Source: Loripinus fragilis
Taxonomy: Eukaryota; Mollusca; Bivalvia; Lucinida; Lucinidae
Direction of reading: 5' to 3'
DNA: 64,000 nt
Assembly: GCA_964019695.1 (NCBI GenBank)
Contig: OZ026525.1
Coordinates: 87,310,779-87,374,778, forward strand
Each line of letters starts with the position of its first letter. The first letter of the stretch is position 1. This document shows positions 21,060 through 32,499 of the stretch, in pieces. The notes beneath the pieces were generated by a model. That model did not search any database. It saw only the letters and a list, made by a program, of their open reading frames with translations, and had not been told where the DNA came from. Made by a program: the position numbers and the translations under genes.

Positions 21060-22168
21060 CAGTCAGACATAAGTTAAGCATCACACAAACATGATTTCAG
21101 AGACGTTTTTCGTGTACAAATTTCTTCAGAAGAACAATCAATTTGTAATATGTTGTTACCCTAGTCTTCCTTTAATCTGCTTAACATATCAGAATGCCAT
21201 TTAGTCATTTTGCTAAATTTCTACGGTGTCCTGTATACACCAACCCCTATTTTAGGGTGTACCCTTAAAAAGTGTCACAACGTAACCCAAAGTGCTTACT
21301 TTGAATTCAAATAAACGGAGAAATAATCTGGACATATTTTTTTTCAAATTATGGCCAAACTGATTCTGTCGAACTCGAGGTTTCATGTCAGTTATAGAGG
21401 ATTATAGAGATAGTTAATCGCGTGTTTTGAATTTTTGCATTATCACTATATAACATGCCATTCTTTACACATCCATAACTTTTATTCTTTAAGAGATATG
21501 GATCTGAAATTTTCAAACAGAACTCTTTTATGCCTGGGCGTCAACAGTGGTCGCTTTATGGGTCTTCTCCCTATTTAGTGACCGTGTAACCGTTCGAATT
21601 GATATTGGTCCATGCACCGGCCACTGGTCTCGAAGTCTACGTAACGTCAATGTAGGGTTTGCACGTGCCAGTCGCTGAAGATATCTATTCTCACGCTCGT
21701 CCGTTTTACGTGGTCGAAATGAGCGTTGACGTTCAGATGCAGTTTTGTCAGCCCGATAACGTTGAAGAAGTCGTACGAAAATTGTCTGGTTCACCCTGAA
21801 TTGCCCAGCAGTATACCGTGTGCTAAGACCGGCATTGTTCATGCCCACAATTTACTACTTTTGGGCTTCAGAAAGTGTTCTTCTAGCCATCACTTCATCA
21901 ATGTACAGCCATGCATCAAAACATTATTATTGGGTCCGTACATAACGAGATAAAGCATGTGAAGCAAACTGGAGTTTCAAAATCGTGCATAGTAGTGTGA
22001 TAACACTGGTTCGCATGACAACATGATACATGTAAAAATAAATTTATCGATAGATAATTAGTGTAGAGGCATCAGTTTGTCTTGAGACCAAATGAGGAAA
22101 AAATAAATTAGAAATTAGAAAAGTTATGCCACACTTCAGTCAGGTGATGCTTAACTTATGGCTGACTG
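21060..22168. mobile_element. Tc1-like transposon, internally deleted
   Basis: The termini CAGTCAGACATAAGTTAAGC and its inverted match (CAGTCAGCCATAAG...) lie at 21060 and 22168, flanked by TA at 21058-21059 and 22169-22170. CAGT termini with a TA duplication are standard for Tc1 elements. It carries only the N-terminal part of a minus-strand transposase, and at 1.1 kb is shorter than the usual ~1.3-1.6 kb. Confidence 0.85.
21528..21890 (-). pseudogene. Tc1-like transposase, N-terminal half
   Basis: Starts at the ATG at 21888-21890 (MARRTLSEAQK), meets two stops, then continues in frame as IVGMNNAGLSTRYTAGQF (first HTH), SFRPRKTDERENRYLQRL (GRPR-type linker, here FRPR) and RLRDQWPVHGPISIRTVTRS (second HTH). 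It ends at 21528 with no DDE catalytic domain, which is presumably deleted. It belongs to a different Tc1 subfamily from the relic at 19738-20070. Confidence 0.85.
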
Positions 22169-22280
22169 TATAGATACAGTCTGATTATTTGACTACGTGA
22201 AGCAGTATGGCATACACCCATTTACTAACTATCCAGCTAGAACAAAACATTTGATAAAACTACCAGGATGATTCTTGATG
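22169..22280 (+). repeat. 116-bp satellite, right end
   Basis: The last unit resumes after the Tc1-like element (TAGATACAGTCTGATTATTTG ... GAAGCAGTATGG) and ends with GGATGATTCTTGATGAT just before the CT microsatellite. Confidence 0.85.
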
Positions 22281-22296
22281 ATTTGTGCCAACGTTT

Positions 22297-22297
<1 letters not shown>

Positions 22298-22329
<32 letters not shown>
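22298..22329 (+). repeat. (CT)n microsatellite
   Basis: About 16 uninterrupted CT dinucleotides at the right edge of the satellite. Confidence 0.95.
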
Positions 22330-22331
<2 letters not shown>

Positions 22332-23260
22332 CCCTATTTCTCCTGTCCATGCCTGTGTCCTTTTGGGGCTTTTGGAGTATTGTTTTGTAGTTGGGGTAGT
22401 CCTTGGGACCTTGTGGCCATGATTTGCCCCTGGTCACATCCCTCGTCCTTTGGATCCTTGTGTGCTGGGTGGTGTGAAAGCTGTCTTTAGTAGTTGGGTC
22501 TGTTGGCTTCCGATTTTTCTTTGACCCAGGTTGACTAGGTAGGTCGTTGGCCCGCTGATTCTAGCAGGCCCGTCGGCCTCCTTCCTTGCTTGCCAAGGTC
22601 TCGTCGTTTTATTTGTGGTTCTTTGGCCCTACTGGTTCTATGTCTCTGTGCCCCTGCAGTCCTGGCAGGCTATTGGGTTTGGGTTTCCTGCGTCTCTTTG
22701 TCTTCTGGGCGGGCCCATATTGGGCCATTTCGGCCCGCTCATGTTTGCTCTATTCTTTTGGGTAGCGTTTCCCCTGTGGGTTGGCTTGTCTGCGTAGTTT
22801 CCCCCTTTAGTCCTGTTGGGCCATTGGCCCTCTTGTCAGGGCCGTCGTTCCACATGGCCCTTTGATTGATACTAGTTGTTTACTTCGCATAACGTGTCTC
22901 CAGTCGGCGTCCGCTTTATAGGATTGTGTTTGATACCCTATTTCATCTTCAGCTTAGCAGAGGTCGGTCTCGTCCCCTGATTTTTCTATTTTTATGCATA
23001 TACTTCGTTGCTGCCTTATTTGGAATCCAATCACTGTGTCGGTATAAAATTTGCGTCATGCAGGTGCTCTGGCATCTGTAATGCTGATTCTGAGACTTTT
23101 GGTTGATATGTTAGGAATATTCCATGTTCGTGTATGTTTGTGCGCTTTCGTTAGTACATGTAATCCAGACTTGTTTAGTAAAATAAATAGTTAATACAAC
23201 TTCGATTTGGTAATTCTTTGCATGAGCATGCTAATTGAATCCCCTCATGTGAAATAGATG
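22330..23260. other. GC- and pyrimidine-rich stretch of unknown origin
   Basis: 22340-22870 is clearly richer in G and C than the surrounding AT-rich DNA and pyrimidine-biased on the + strand, with repeated GGCCC and TTGGCC words. Two overlapping + frames (22590-22865 and 22615-22797) have Leu/Ser/Cys/Pro-biased translations typical of non-coding GC-rich DNA, and no domain. It may be an untranslated part of an unrecognised retroelement. Confidence 0.35.
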
Positions 23261-24055
23261 TGTCTATGAAACAAGAGATGATTCAAAGGGAACATAAAAC
23301 AACCACAGGAATTCTACTTTGGTTTAGTATGTGCACAATTGAACTCTCTCAGGTGGTATAGACCATTCTATGAAACTTGAGACGATTCAAAGGTGAGACG
23401 ATTCAAAACAGGAAGTAGAGTGTGAAATCGCCAGAGGAGAATCATACAGGTTAGGCAAAATTAAAGACAGAATTTCAGAAATAATTATGGCAATAATTCC
23501 AGCATAAATCTTCGTGATCTTGACAGGCAATTCGAGAAGAGAAATTATAGCAATAATTTCATCTATATTTATAGCTAGAATCCCAGCAGTATTTTGGCTA
23601 AAAGTACGGGTGAAATTATGTCAACATTCCCGACAATAATATCAGAACGATTTATGCTACATGAAATTTGATCTACCTACAAAATATTGCTAATTTAAAT
23701 ATTTTACCTAATATTATTGTGGTAGTATTGCTGTCATTATGGCTGGAAAACAAGACGCAAATTTTAAATACCTGCCACGAATCTTGTTTACTTTACAATC
23801 ATAGTATTGCTAAAGTATTGCTATACGTTTTCGTACAGGGATCGACACACTGCAGCATCTGAGAGAAATATTTCCCTGGCTTATCTGTTGAACTCCACCG
23901 GGACTCAAATTAACATAGTTAATGCTCTTCTGGATGGAGTGACATTTTGAATTTTAGTAGTCACACAGCAAGGTGGATGTAGACCGACCTGTTCAAGCGT
24001 CAGAATAAACAAAATTAAAGCTAAATATTTCGATGAACTACACTCCTTCCTAGTT
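23261..24055. other. No recognisable feature
   Basis: AT-rich. There is a small local duplication (ATGAAAC(A/T)(A/T)GAGA(T/C)GATTCAAAGG near 23267, 23372 and 23396) and several AATTATAGCAATAATTT-like words at 23480-23570. No gene call. Confidence 0.45.
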
Positions 24056-24061
24056 CTTGCC

Positions 24062-25204
24062 ATTAGAAATTGCAGGCTGCAAACCACTTTATATATGTGG
24101 TTATTACAAACCCAGTGAAGGAGACATTATTAGTCTCGAACAGTTTGAAGAGTCGCTCAGGAGATTAGCAATAGTTAATTCACATGTCTTAATTGCAGGT
24201 GATATGAACTTTCCAGGATTTGACTGGGAAAATGGTTGTTTAAAGCCAAATTGCAACTACCCAACCCTTACCTATCAGTTTGTTGACCTATTAGATGACC
24301 TTAGTCTTACCCAACTAGTAACCAGACCAACAAGAGGCAACAACACCCTTGACCTTGTCATCACAAATAACCCAAGCTTAGTTGCCTGCAAGCCTGCAGA
24401 GTTATACCGGGTGTCAGTGACCATGATGCTGTCTTAACGGAATTAAACATTGAACCATTAAGAAATAAGCAGACCCCAAGAAAAATCACCCTCTTCAAAA
24501 AGGCTGACTGGGAAGGGCTAAAGAAACATATTCCTGAGTTTGGCAGAAGTTTACAGTCAAATTTTAATTTTTCAACCCCTGTAAACCAGCTTTGGGTAAT
24601 ATAACATGTGAACTAGAGAGAGCCATTAACAAGTTCAGCCCACACAAAACAGCCAAAATTAAGGATAGGCAACCTTCGATTAACATCAAAATCAGACGAC
24701 TTATGAGAAAACGGGATAAACTATTATACAAAAATAAACACCAGCCCTCTTCAGAAAAATCACTTAAACTTAAATCACTTAAACACCTTATTCAAAGCCA
24801 AAGTAGGAAGGCCTATTGGGACTATGTGGAAGACCTGATTACACCTAAAAAAGAAAACTCTCCTGATGAAAATTTCTCGATCTCGAAAAAATTCTACAAT
24901 TTTATCAAACATAAGAAAACTGATTTCTGCTTCGTGGTCTAGACTGGAGATCCCTTGAACAAAGAAGAGTAGATTCCAGGCTGACCATCCTTTATAAAAT
25001 AAGAAACCACCTTGTAGCAGAGAGGAACTGGGCGCCAAGAGTACCAATATCGCCAGTTATGGGCAGATAAAGACTACACACGCTTTTCCTTCTTCCCCAG
25101 GACAGTCATACAGTGGAACCAGCTTCCAAGTCAAATCTGCCTGGCAGAGTCGCTCAATTCCTTCAAGACTCAGGTCGCGAGGATCGAGCACTCTAGACTC
25201 ATTT
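24062..25204 (+). pseudogene. Endonuclease-RT protein of LINE relic A
   Basis: The endonuclease part reads PLEIAGCKPLYICGYYKPSE, then HVLIAGDMNFPGFDWEN (the GDxN motif) and NNTLDLVITNNPSL. A frameshift near 24410 precedes the expected SDH motif (VSDHDAVLTELN in the next frame). The linker follows (RRLMRKRDKLLYKNKH, SQSRKAYWDYVEDL), ending at FYNFIKHKKTD. The sequence then jumps to the RT C-terminal segment (WRSLEQRRVDSRLTILYKIR, 24948-25010, and PQDSHTVEPASK). The catalytic RT motifs are absent. Confidence 0.75.
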
Positions 25205-25380
25205 AGTTCAAAACATTTCTTCTATCTCTTTTGTCTTTTTCTTCCTTTACTTCCTTCTGCCTTTCCAATTTTCTCTTCTACTCTACCTCATCTTCTTCGT
25301 TACTTCAACTACCATTCCCCTTCTCGCACTCCACTGGTGATAATCCTCATAGTTGAGGGCATACCAGTATACCGGCAATA
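24062..25380 (+). mobile_element. LINE relic A (CR1/Jockey group), truncated
   Basis: A 5'-truncated non-LTR retrotransposon. It starts inside the AP-endonuclease domain, lacks nearly all of the reverse-transcriptase core through an internal deletion near 24940, and retains the C-terminal segment and a 3' UTR ending near CCGGCAATAGCAAAAAAAA (about 25370-25390). Confidence 0.75.
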
Positions 25381-25414
25381 GCAAAAAAAAGTTCTTTATA
25401 ATTGATGCTAATCC

Positions 25415-25424
25415 AAGATGGCGG
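25415..25424 (+). promoter_or_regulatory. YY1-like motif at the presumed 5' end of LINE B
   Basis: AAGATGGCGG, preceded by CC, lies 133 bp upstream of the first ORF1 ATG and right after the tail of LINE relic A, i.e. near the expected transcription start of the element. Human L1 has a YY1 site at the start of its 5' UTR. Equivalence here is inference from position and core only. Confidence 0.3.
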
Positions 25425-25547
25425 TCAGCACTGACACAACGAAAAGAGTGTGGTCAATTTCTTAAAAATTTCTATGATAAACGCTCTCTCAAGTAGATAA
25501 CTTTTAGTATATAGCATTGGAAGCAGTTTAAAAAAATACCAAAAAGT

Positions 25548-27352
25548 ATGATGGGTGGACGTTATAACGTGAGTACAGAAAATCCCTTTGTTCTCCTGGG
25601 AGAGGACGAAATGGCGCGCAATGATTTTCAGGCTGTTAAAAGGAGATGGAACAATACAGATCAGGAAAAAAGCAGTGAACAATGTGTAAATGGAATAAAT
25701 AAGTGTGTGAACGGTACTTCAGAAGAAAAACTGAACTTTATTTGTGAAGAATTATGCCTTATCAGAGAAGGCCAGGATAAAATAAGCAGAGGTATGTTAA
25801 ACTTTCAACAAGGTTTCCTTTATATGAATGAAAAGCTATGTGATGTCTTAGAGGTCACAAAAACTCAATCATGTGCACTTAGAACTCTTGCGTACAAGTC
25901 CATCGATCTTGAGGCAAGGTCAAGAAGGAACAATCTGATATTTTGGGGGATCTTGGAGAACCCTTGGTGAGAATTGCTTCCAAATTATACGTGATTTCAT
26001 TCAACACAATTTGGATCTAGATTCAGACAGAATTAAGCTAGCCAGAGCACACCGGTTAGGACCAAGAAAAATAGGAATAAGAGATCCACGAAGGCCAATT
26101 ATCGTTAATTTCAGAGATTTCATAGACACAGATACGATTATGAACAAATCAGGCCGCATAGCGCAGTCGGTAACGTGTCTGGCTACAGATGCGTGTCTGA
26201 CTGCAGATCCAGGGGTCGCGAGTTCGATCCCGGCCCGGTACCATACTTTCGTGGAGATTGATCATGAAATGTCTACGGTCATTCTCCTCCCTTTTGCTGA
26301 TTTATTCAAGAAGGGTTGTTGTCAGTTACAAGCGAAAGTATGTGCACAAATTACTGGTTAACAGCTTGCTCAAGCCTGCCCAGGAAAAAGTGCGGTTAAT
26401 TGAACTGACCGTCCCGCAATGACCATAGCTGTTGACATGGGACGTAAAGCAACAAAAAAACCCAAAAAAAACAAGGCTTTTATGTTAAAAAACACCCCTT
26501 TTAGCATCACGTACGATCTTCCTAAGGAGATAAACGAAGCAAGTAAACGCCTTTAGAGTGAGCTTAGGTCAATCAAAGCCAATAAACCTTTCGTAAAGTT
26601 CCAAATATTATATCCAGCTAAACTACTAGTGGAAGGTAAAGTTGTCAGAGAGGAATTCCCCGACTGGGGAAAGGTTATGCAAGGTAGCAGGCTTGTTGAT
26701 TTTGTGCATATAGACAGTCCTTTTTCCTCTGACCAGCCAAACACAGTTGCCAGCCAGCTCTGTTAATATGCGATTCATGCCTGATCATATACTTACCTCC
26801 GATACGCAGATGTCCAGGAATAACAGTGTAAATCCAGTCAATTCTCAAATTAATATAACTGTATCAAACAACGGCTCAACAATATCGCCATCCGAATCTC
26901 AAGAAATGGAACTTGATCCACATGCCACAGTAAGAAAAGAGCTAGATATACCCACAGCTGATGAATTAGTGCAAAATAGTTCCATGACTTCTACAGACGA
27001 TCAGTCGTCATTATTCAGACCGCTTGAGAGCAGCACAGGAAAAAATGATCGCAAATTGTCTGATGGAACTAAATTGCAAAAACAGGTACAAAATACTAGC
27101 TCTACCAGTCGACTATCAAGATCTGTACAGCGTGTTGCAAGAAGAACACACTCGCTATCTGTTCCACGTGCAAGTCAAGTTGCAAATAGTACACAGGAAA
27201 ACCCAGTTGTCACTATAAATAGAAACACTAGTGCTCAAAATAAATCGCAAGGACAGCCAAATCGTGATCGAAGTGAATCGCTCTCGAGTATGTGTAAAAA
27301 CAGATTAGAAAATAGACAATCTGTGTCAGTAGAAAAGGGTACGAGTAATTAG
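25548..27352 (+). pseudogene. L1-like ORF1 protein (coiled coil / RRM-like)
   Basis: Starts at ATG 25548 (MMGGRYNV...). A possible coiled coil (EELCLIREGQDKISRGMLNF) leads into DLEARSRRNNLIFWGI, the conserved start of the L1 ORF1 RNA-binding module. After a frameshift near 25970 come IKLARAHRLGPRK and RRPIIVNFRDFID. The SINE at 26151-26472 then splits the frame, which resumes as LKNTPFSITYDLPKEINEAS and, after a TAG near 26554, SIKANKPFVKFQILYPAKLL. A further frameshift near 26750 opens a long Ser/Thr/Asn-rich tail to the stop at 27350-27352. ORF1p normally coats LINE RNA; this copy cannot be functional. Confidence 0.75.
26151..26472 (+). mobile_element. tRNA-headed SINE, copy 1
   Basis: The head GGCCGCATAGCGCAGTCGGT carries a box A-like segment, and GAGTTCGATCCCGG is box B. 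The body (about 26240-26390, from GAGATTGATCATGAAATG) and the tail GGGACGTAAAGCAACAAA followed by A-rich sequence match copy 2 at 47093-47417 almost base for base. The GGGACGTAAAGCAAC tail resembles RTE-type LINE ends, which suggests the source of its retrotransposition machinery. It sits inside LINE B ORF1, so it is younger than that LINE. Confidence 0.9.
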
Positions 27353-27370
27353 GTATCAGGGGAGAAGGTG

Positions 27371-30300
27371 AATTACAACTGTGTTCTATTTGATTGTCAA
27401 GGCTTAGCTACCAAGAGGTTGAATAAATTAAATAACGCTGATTTCCAAAACATATTCAAATTAAATGACATAGTTTTACTAATTGAGACATGAACAGATA
27501 AATCTCCATGCATTGCAGTGAATAATTTTGAGGTATACCAACTACTTAGACAAGAGAGAAAAAAGGCCAGTAAACGCAATTCTGGTGGTATTATACTATA
27601 CATGAGGAATAAGTATGTGTCAAAAGATAATCTAATTTTCACATCACAGGATGATATCTTGTGGGTGAAAATTAGCAAATCTGTACTTTCATCCAACAAA
27701 GACCTATACATCTGTCTTTGCTATGTAGTACTTGACGACAGCAGTCGCCAGTCACTGAATGAATCAAATATTTTTGACCGTTTGTTAGAATCTGTTGTTT
27801 TTGTCGAGAATAAATCGGTGAATAATTGTAATCTACTTATCTGTGGTGATTTTAATGCTCGCTCGTCAACCAATCCAGACTTTGTATCAGGTGATGAATG
27901 TACGCATATGAATGTACTACCAGAGGATTACACACCCGACCAGTACATGCACCGTTATTCGCAAGACGAGGGTCAAACAAACAATAATGGTCTACTATTA
28001 TTAGATTTTTGCAAACAAACAGGTGTTAGAATTTTAAACGGACGGATAGGTAATTATAAAGGCGTAGGACGCTACACGTTTGTGGGAAACAGGGGGGGAG
28101 CAGTGTTGTAGATTATGTTTTAGCCTCACAGGAGCTTTTCACATGCATTAGGCACTTCGAAGTGCAGGATCCAAATATATTTTCAGACCACTGTATTATT
28201 AATTTCTCAATTGAATTTGGAAACAGGGCTACAGAAAATAATCAGCCAGACATCTGTGACTATGTCAGTGGCAAATATACTTGGAAAACGACTTCAAAAA
28301 TGATTTTTTAGAAAGATTGTGTAGTACAAATGCAACAGAAAAATTAAATTTGCTCAACGTAAATATTGCCGCATGTTCAGATGACCATGAATTCATGTAT
28401 GAAATTCAGTCCTGTGTCACTGGTTTAGTGGGCATCGTAGAACAAGCAGCCAAACCTTTATTTAAGAAATTTGTACAACCCAAAAATGATGCGGAGAATG
28501 AAAAAGAAATGTTTGCTGGTCATCATCGAAATGCATGGTTCAACGAGGAGTGCCATCAGCATAAATATTATTTTTGTCTTTGCTTGATAAGTACAGACAG
28601 TCAAACACAGACGAAAAAAGAATAAATATGGTTAAAGCTAGGTCTAGGTATAAAAAGCGAATACGAAAATGTAATATGAATACGATAGAAATAAAACTAA
28701 TACTTTCATAAATGCAAAAAACAAAAATGCCAAACTATATTGGAATATGCTTAAGGAAACAGCAAATGTTAAGCCAGCAAACATACCATTGTCATCCTTC
28801 AAAGACTATTTTAAATCTGTCAACAATCCGTCTGATCCTTATTACGCACCTGACGAAGATGTCATATTTTTTTAACGAAAGGTATGTAAATTACGAATTT
28901 TGTATAATGTTTGAGGAACTCAATAGTAATTTTTCACATGCCGATATATTGAAGGTCATTAAACAACTGTAAACAAACAAATCTGGGGGCCCAGACAAGC
29001 TAATAAATGAAATGTTCATACATAGTAAAAATGTTTTAATACCAATGCTGTGCAATTTATTTAATAAAATATTTGAAATAGGGAAATTCTCAGACGATTG
29101 GTCCGAAGGCTATGTAATCCCGCTACATAAAAAGGGTAATGCAAATGAAGTAGAAAATTACAGAGGTATTACACTGCTAAGCACGTTGGGCAAACTATTT
29201 ACAAGAGTGATAAATAACCGACTAAATGAATGGGCAGAAAATTACTCCGTTCTTATTGAATCTCATGCAGGTTTCAGAATACATATGAGCACAGTAGATA
29301 ACATTTTTGTACTGCACGGCCTTATATCACATATACTTAATCAGGGTAAAAAACTATTTTGTGCATTTATAGATTTCACTAAACGTTTGATTACATTGTT
29401 CGCGATAACTTATGGTATAAGCTATTAAAAGAATGGTTAAGGGGCAAAATTTTAAATATAATTAAATCAATGTATACCTCAGTTAAGTCCAGGATTAAAT
29501 ATTGCAATAAATTTGGAAGTTAGTTTTACTGTAACCTAGGTGTAAGACAAAAAGAGTGTTTGTCGCCGCTACTTTTTTCATTGTTCCTGAATGACTTAGA
29601 AGAACAGTTTATTAGTTCTGGTTTAGAGGGTTTGGATATAGATATGTGTAAAATGTTTTTGTTGCTTTATGCCGATGATATTATTATTTTTGCAAATAGT
29701 GCTGTTGAGCTACAGGAAGGTTTGGATTTGTTGTCAGATTATTGCAAAGGGTGGAAGCTAAAAATTAATGTCTCAAAAACTAAAATAATGATTTTTAGGA
29801 AAAAGTGGTCAGTTACCCAGGAATATGGCATTTGTTTATGATAACGAACCTCTGGAAATAGTAAGTACTATGCGATATCTTGGAATTGTCTTTACACCAG
29901 GAGGGTCCTTAAGTGAGGCACAAAACACATTGGCGGGGCAAGCACAAAAAGCAATTTTTCAAAATGAATAAATATTTACACAAATTCATTTTTTTAACAC
30001 CAAAACACAAGCTAGAGCCATTCGACAAGCTGATTACCCCTATACTTAAAAATGGATGCCAGGTGTGGGGCTTTATACAAGCAAATGCCATAGAAAGGGT
30101 ACACCTACAGTTTTGTAAACGATTGCTTGGAGTGAAGAAAACAACCCAAAATGATTTTATCTATGGTGAGCTAGGCAGGACAAACTGCATTACAAAACGG
30201 TGTATATTAATTATTAAATATTGGTTCAAAATTTTGGACGTGAAAAGTACTAAGTATATAAAAAAAAATAGTGTATAACATGATGTTACATGATATGGAC

Positions 30301-30876
30301 CAAGCTAGAAACTCAGTCAATTGGGCTTCCTTAGTGAGGCATCTTCTATTATCACTTGGTTTTTATGAGGTATGGCTCAATCAAGGTGTTGGAAATTATA
30401 AATCCTTTCTATCATTACCAAAACAACGTTTAACTGATACTTACATACAAAACTGGCTGGCTAGACTTGGGGAGTCGACACGTGCTGATTTTTATAAAAC
30501 TTTTGCAAGGTTCCAAATGCAGCCTTATTTGGAAAAGGTAAATATATGCAAATTTAGTCAAGCCTTTAGTAAATTACGAGTATCGTCCCATAGATTAGAG
30601 ATAGAGGTAGGTAGATGGACTAAGCCAAGAGCTATACCATGTGATGATAGAAAATGCCATATCTGTGAAATATTAGAGTACGAATTTCATTTTGTAATAG
30701 AATGCCCCATGTATTTAGAATTTAGAAAACGATATATTTCAAAATACTACTGGAGAAGACCTAGCATGTTCAAATTTATCGAGCTTATTAATTCCTCGAA
30801 TACAAGTTGTATAAGAAAATTATGCACTTACATTTTTCATGCATTTAAATTACGGTCAGAGCTATTATACAACTGA
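27371..30876 (+). pseudogene. L1-like ORF2 (endonuclease-reverse transcriptase)
   Basis: Begins NYNCVLFDCQGLATKRL; the expected ETW motif reads ET-stop (TGA at 27491). The endonuclease continues with SGGIILYMRNKYVS, NLLICGDFNARSS and, after a frameshift near 28100, VDYVLASQELF and SDHCIINFS. RT: NYRGITLLSTLGKLF (about 29157), CAFIDFTK (29360), GVRQKECLSPLLFSLFLNDL (29542-29600), then LLYADDIIIFA with the catalytic ADD intact (about 29665). The C-terminal part includes GCQVWGF, FCKRLLGVKK, GFYEVWLNQGVGN and a Cys/His motif CHICEILEYEFHFVIEC (about 30656). Frameshifts near 28110, 28255, 28622, 28970, 29390 and 29838, and a stop at 29522, disable it. The 30271-30876 frame is fully open. Confidence 0.8.
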
Positions 30877-31019
30877 TTTCAGGTACGAATATTGCATTAA
30901 TAAGGTAAAAGTGCAGACTCAGATGAGATGTCCACGTATATGACATCTCATATGGGTCTACACGTTTGCTATAACAATAAGCATGAACGTGTTAGAAAGA
31001 CATCATATTATATGTATAT

Positions 31020-31540
31020 CCTACCTTTGGCGCATGTTTTAAATCCATAGACAATGGCACTCAATTAGTTATTATACACAAACAGGCGCCCGAACGTTTT
31101 GAAATTTTCATAACATTTAAGGCTAAATTCATAAAGCTGTGTCAAATATCATCAGCCTATACAGTCATATGTTGACGTCACTTTAGATCTGACGCTGATC
31201 TAGCGTCAATCCTGCGCAATGACGCTGCATTGACGCTAGCTTGACGTTAGGTGTTTCTGAATAATATGGCGACACGGTCAGTAGTGGACGTGGACCACCA
31301 GTCCACCGGTGATCAGGTGCGCGCAAAACAATGCCTAGAAAGTACATGTACGACAAGTAAGCATTCACTTTCTGACTATGGACTTACCTTACTTGTCACC
31401 TGCAAACTAAGATGTCCGTAGTATCTGAATTTAATATAACATTTTGTTCTGTTTCTCTATAATCCTCAACAAACATAATGATAAATCCAAGTCTGAAAGA
31501 ATGTGCACAATGACTGAAAAATACACAGGCTTATGCTGCA
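31020..31540. other. Non-coding; clustered GACGC(T) words and a CRE palindrome
   Basis: No gene. 31170-31250 holds TTGACGTCACTT (TGACGTCA is the CRE palindrome) followed by five TGACGCT/AGCGTCA/TGACGTT words within ~75 bp, some inverted. These may be subterminal repeats of an unrecognised DNA element. Confidence 0.4.
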
Positions 31541-31599
31541 CAGGAAATTCGTGCCGGCTTTATGACCGACTGACCTGATTTATATGTGACACAACAAGG

Positions 31600-31800
31600 T
31601 GTATTGAGCCGCGTCATGCGGTGGCCGAACTTACAACACGAGCAGCGAACTCTCCTGTGAGACTATGCGGAGGCACAGACTCGTATGTGACGTCGCTGGT
31701 CGTTTTTTGTTTCTGAGAGACATCCCAGCCAGTACACAGTGTCGGGCCACCATAGGCCCGCCAGCGAAGCGTCATTTCAATGGAGCTTCGGCGACCCATT
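31600..31800 (-). other. Possible repeat-derived segment, unrecognised
   Basis: A 61-codon minus-strand frame (31614-31799; includes RWRAYGGPTLCTGWDVSQKQ) in locally GC-richer DNA. Its composition differs from the flanks and suggests a transposon-derived piece, but I cannot name it. It may be non-coding. Confidence 0.25.
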
Positions 31801-31924
31801 TTTAGCTATGCGGCTAAGAGCCAAATTTTGGCCTGATTGTGCTATTCCGGATACAAGCATGAAATTTGGCACAGTTATAGACCATGACTGACTAAGCAGA
31901 ATAGGATATAGAACCACATTGGGA

Positions 31925-32250
31925 AATACCTACTGCGCATGCGCAAAGCATTTTACTGATTTTAGGCTGTTATCATAGAGCTTTCATACAGTTTGACTTT
32001 AAAGAATGGGTCATGTTGGCTGTAGAATAATAAAATGTGGCAGAACAGATGTTAATTGTTTGTAGTTTAGTCCGCTTTATTCTTAAATTACTGCGCATGT
32101 GCATAAAATTTGAATTTTGTACAAAGATGGTATTCTGTTTCTCTTTTATTGTAAACTGCGCAAAACCTGATGCCCCTATCAAAGGACCAAAGCATGTCTT
32201 CAATATACATGATACCTACAGACCTGTTTAGATGCGCATGCGCAGTGGGT
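31925..32250. other. Two GCGCATGCGC palindromes
   Basis: TGCGCATGCGCA at about 31934 and again near 32234, plus a variant CTGCGCATGTGCAT near 32091. The sequence is the NRF-1 consensus palindrome. No adjacent exon or CpG-rich promoter is apparent, so it is most likely part of a dispersed repeat. Confidence 0.35.
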
Positions 32251-32434
32251 TTCTTTTAACCGAATGTTGCTTAGACGACAAACAAAGGTTCCATTTATTT
32301 ACAAGTATAAGCTTTCACAAAAAAGCTCTGTCTACGCTAAACATAGACTTAAAAGTCAAGTTTTAAGAAAAGCCGATAGTAGGCTTGTGGCAGACAGACA
32401 GACATGCAATCAGTTTTTTTGCTCAAGCTAAAAG

Positions 32435-32490
32435 CCCTTGGAACACTGGACAGACGCGCTAACCACCTGAGCTACCAGGGTGGTCCAAAG
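32435..32490 (-). repeat. tRNA-like SINE head (degenerate)
   Basis: On the minus strand the sequence reads CCTGGTAGCTCAGGTGGTTAG (box A-like), then CGCGTCTGTCCAGTG. A proper box B (GGTTCGANNCC) is not found beyond it. Probably a broken tRNA-derived SINE or tRNA pseudogene. Confidence 0.45.
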
Positions 32491-32499
32491 TCACCACCA

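Larger units (their letters stand above)
25405..31010 (+). mobile_element. LINE relic B, L1-like with two ORFs
   Basis: About 5.6 kb. A short 5' leader (25405-25547) with CCAAGATGGCGG, an L1-type ORF1 (25548-27352) interrupted by a SINE, and an endonuclease-RT ORF2 (27371-30876), then a short 3' UTR. This order and the ORF1 type match the L1-like architecture; exact clade assignment needs phylogeny. Both ORFs are broken. Terminal duplications were not identified, so the outer bounds are approximate. Confidence 0.75.

Noticed and set aside
22590..22865. Secreted or membrane protein (hydrophobic Leu/Cys-rich 91-codon frame)
   Set aside because: Two overlapping frames show the same biased composition, as expected for a pyrimidine-rich non-coding island.
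31084..31095. GGCGCCCGAACG resembles a retroviral tRNA-Lys primer-binding site
   Set aside because: No LTRs, gag or pol-type frames nearby; a 12-base match in 64 kb with no context is weak.
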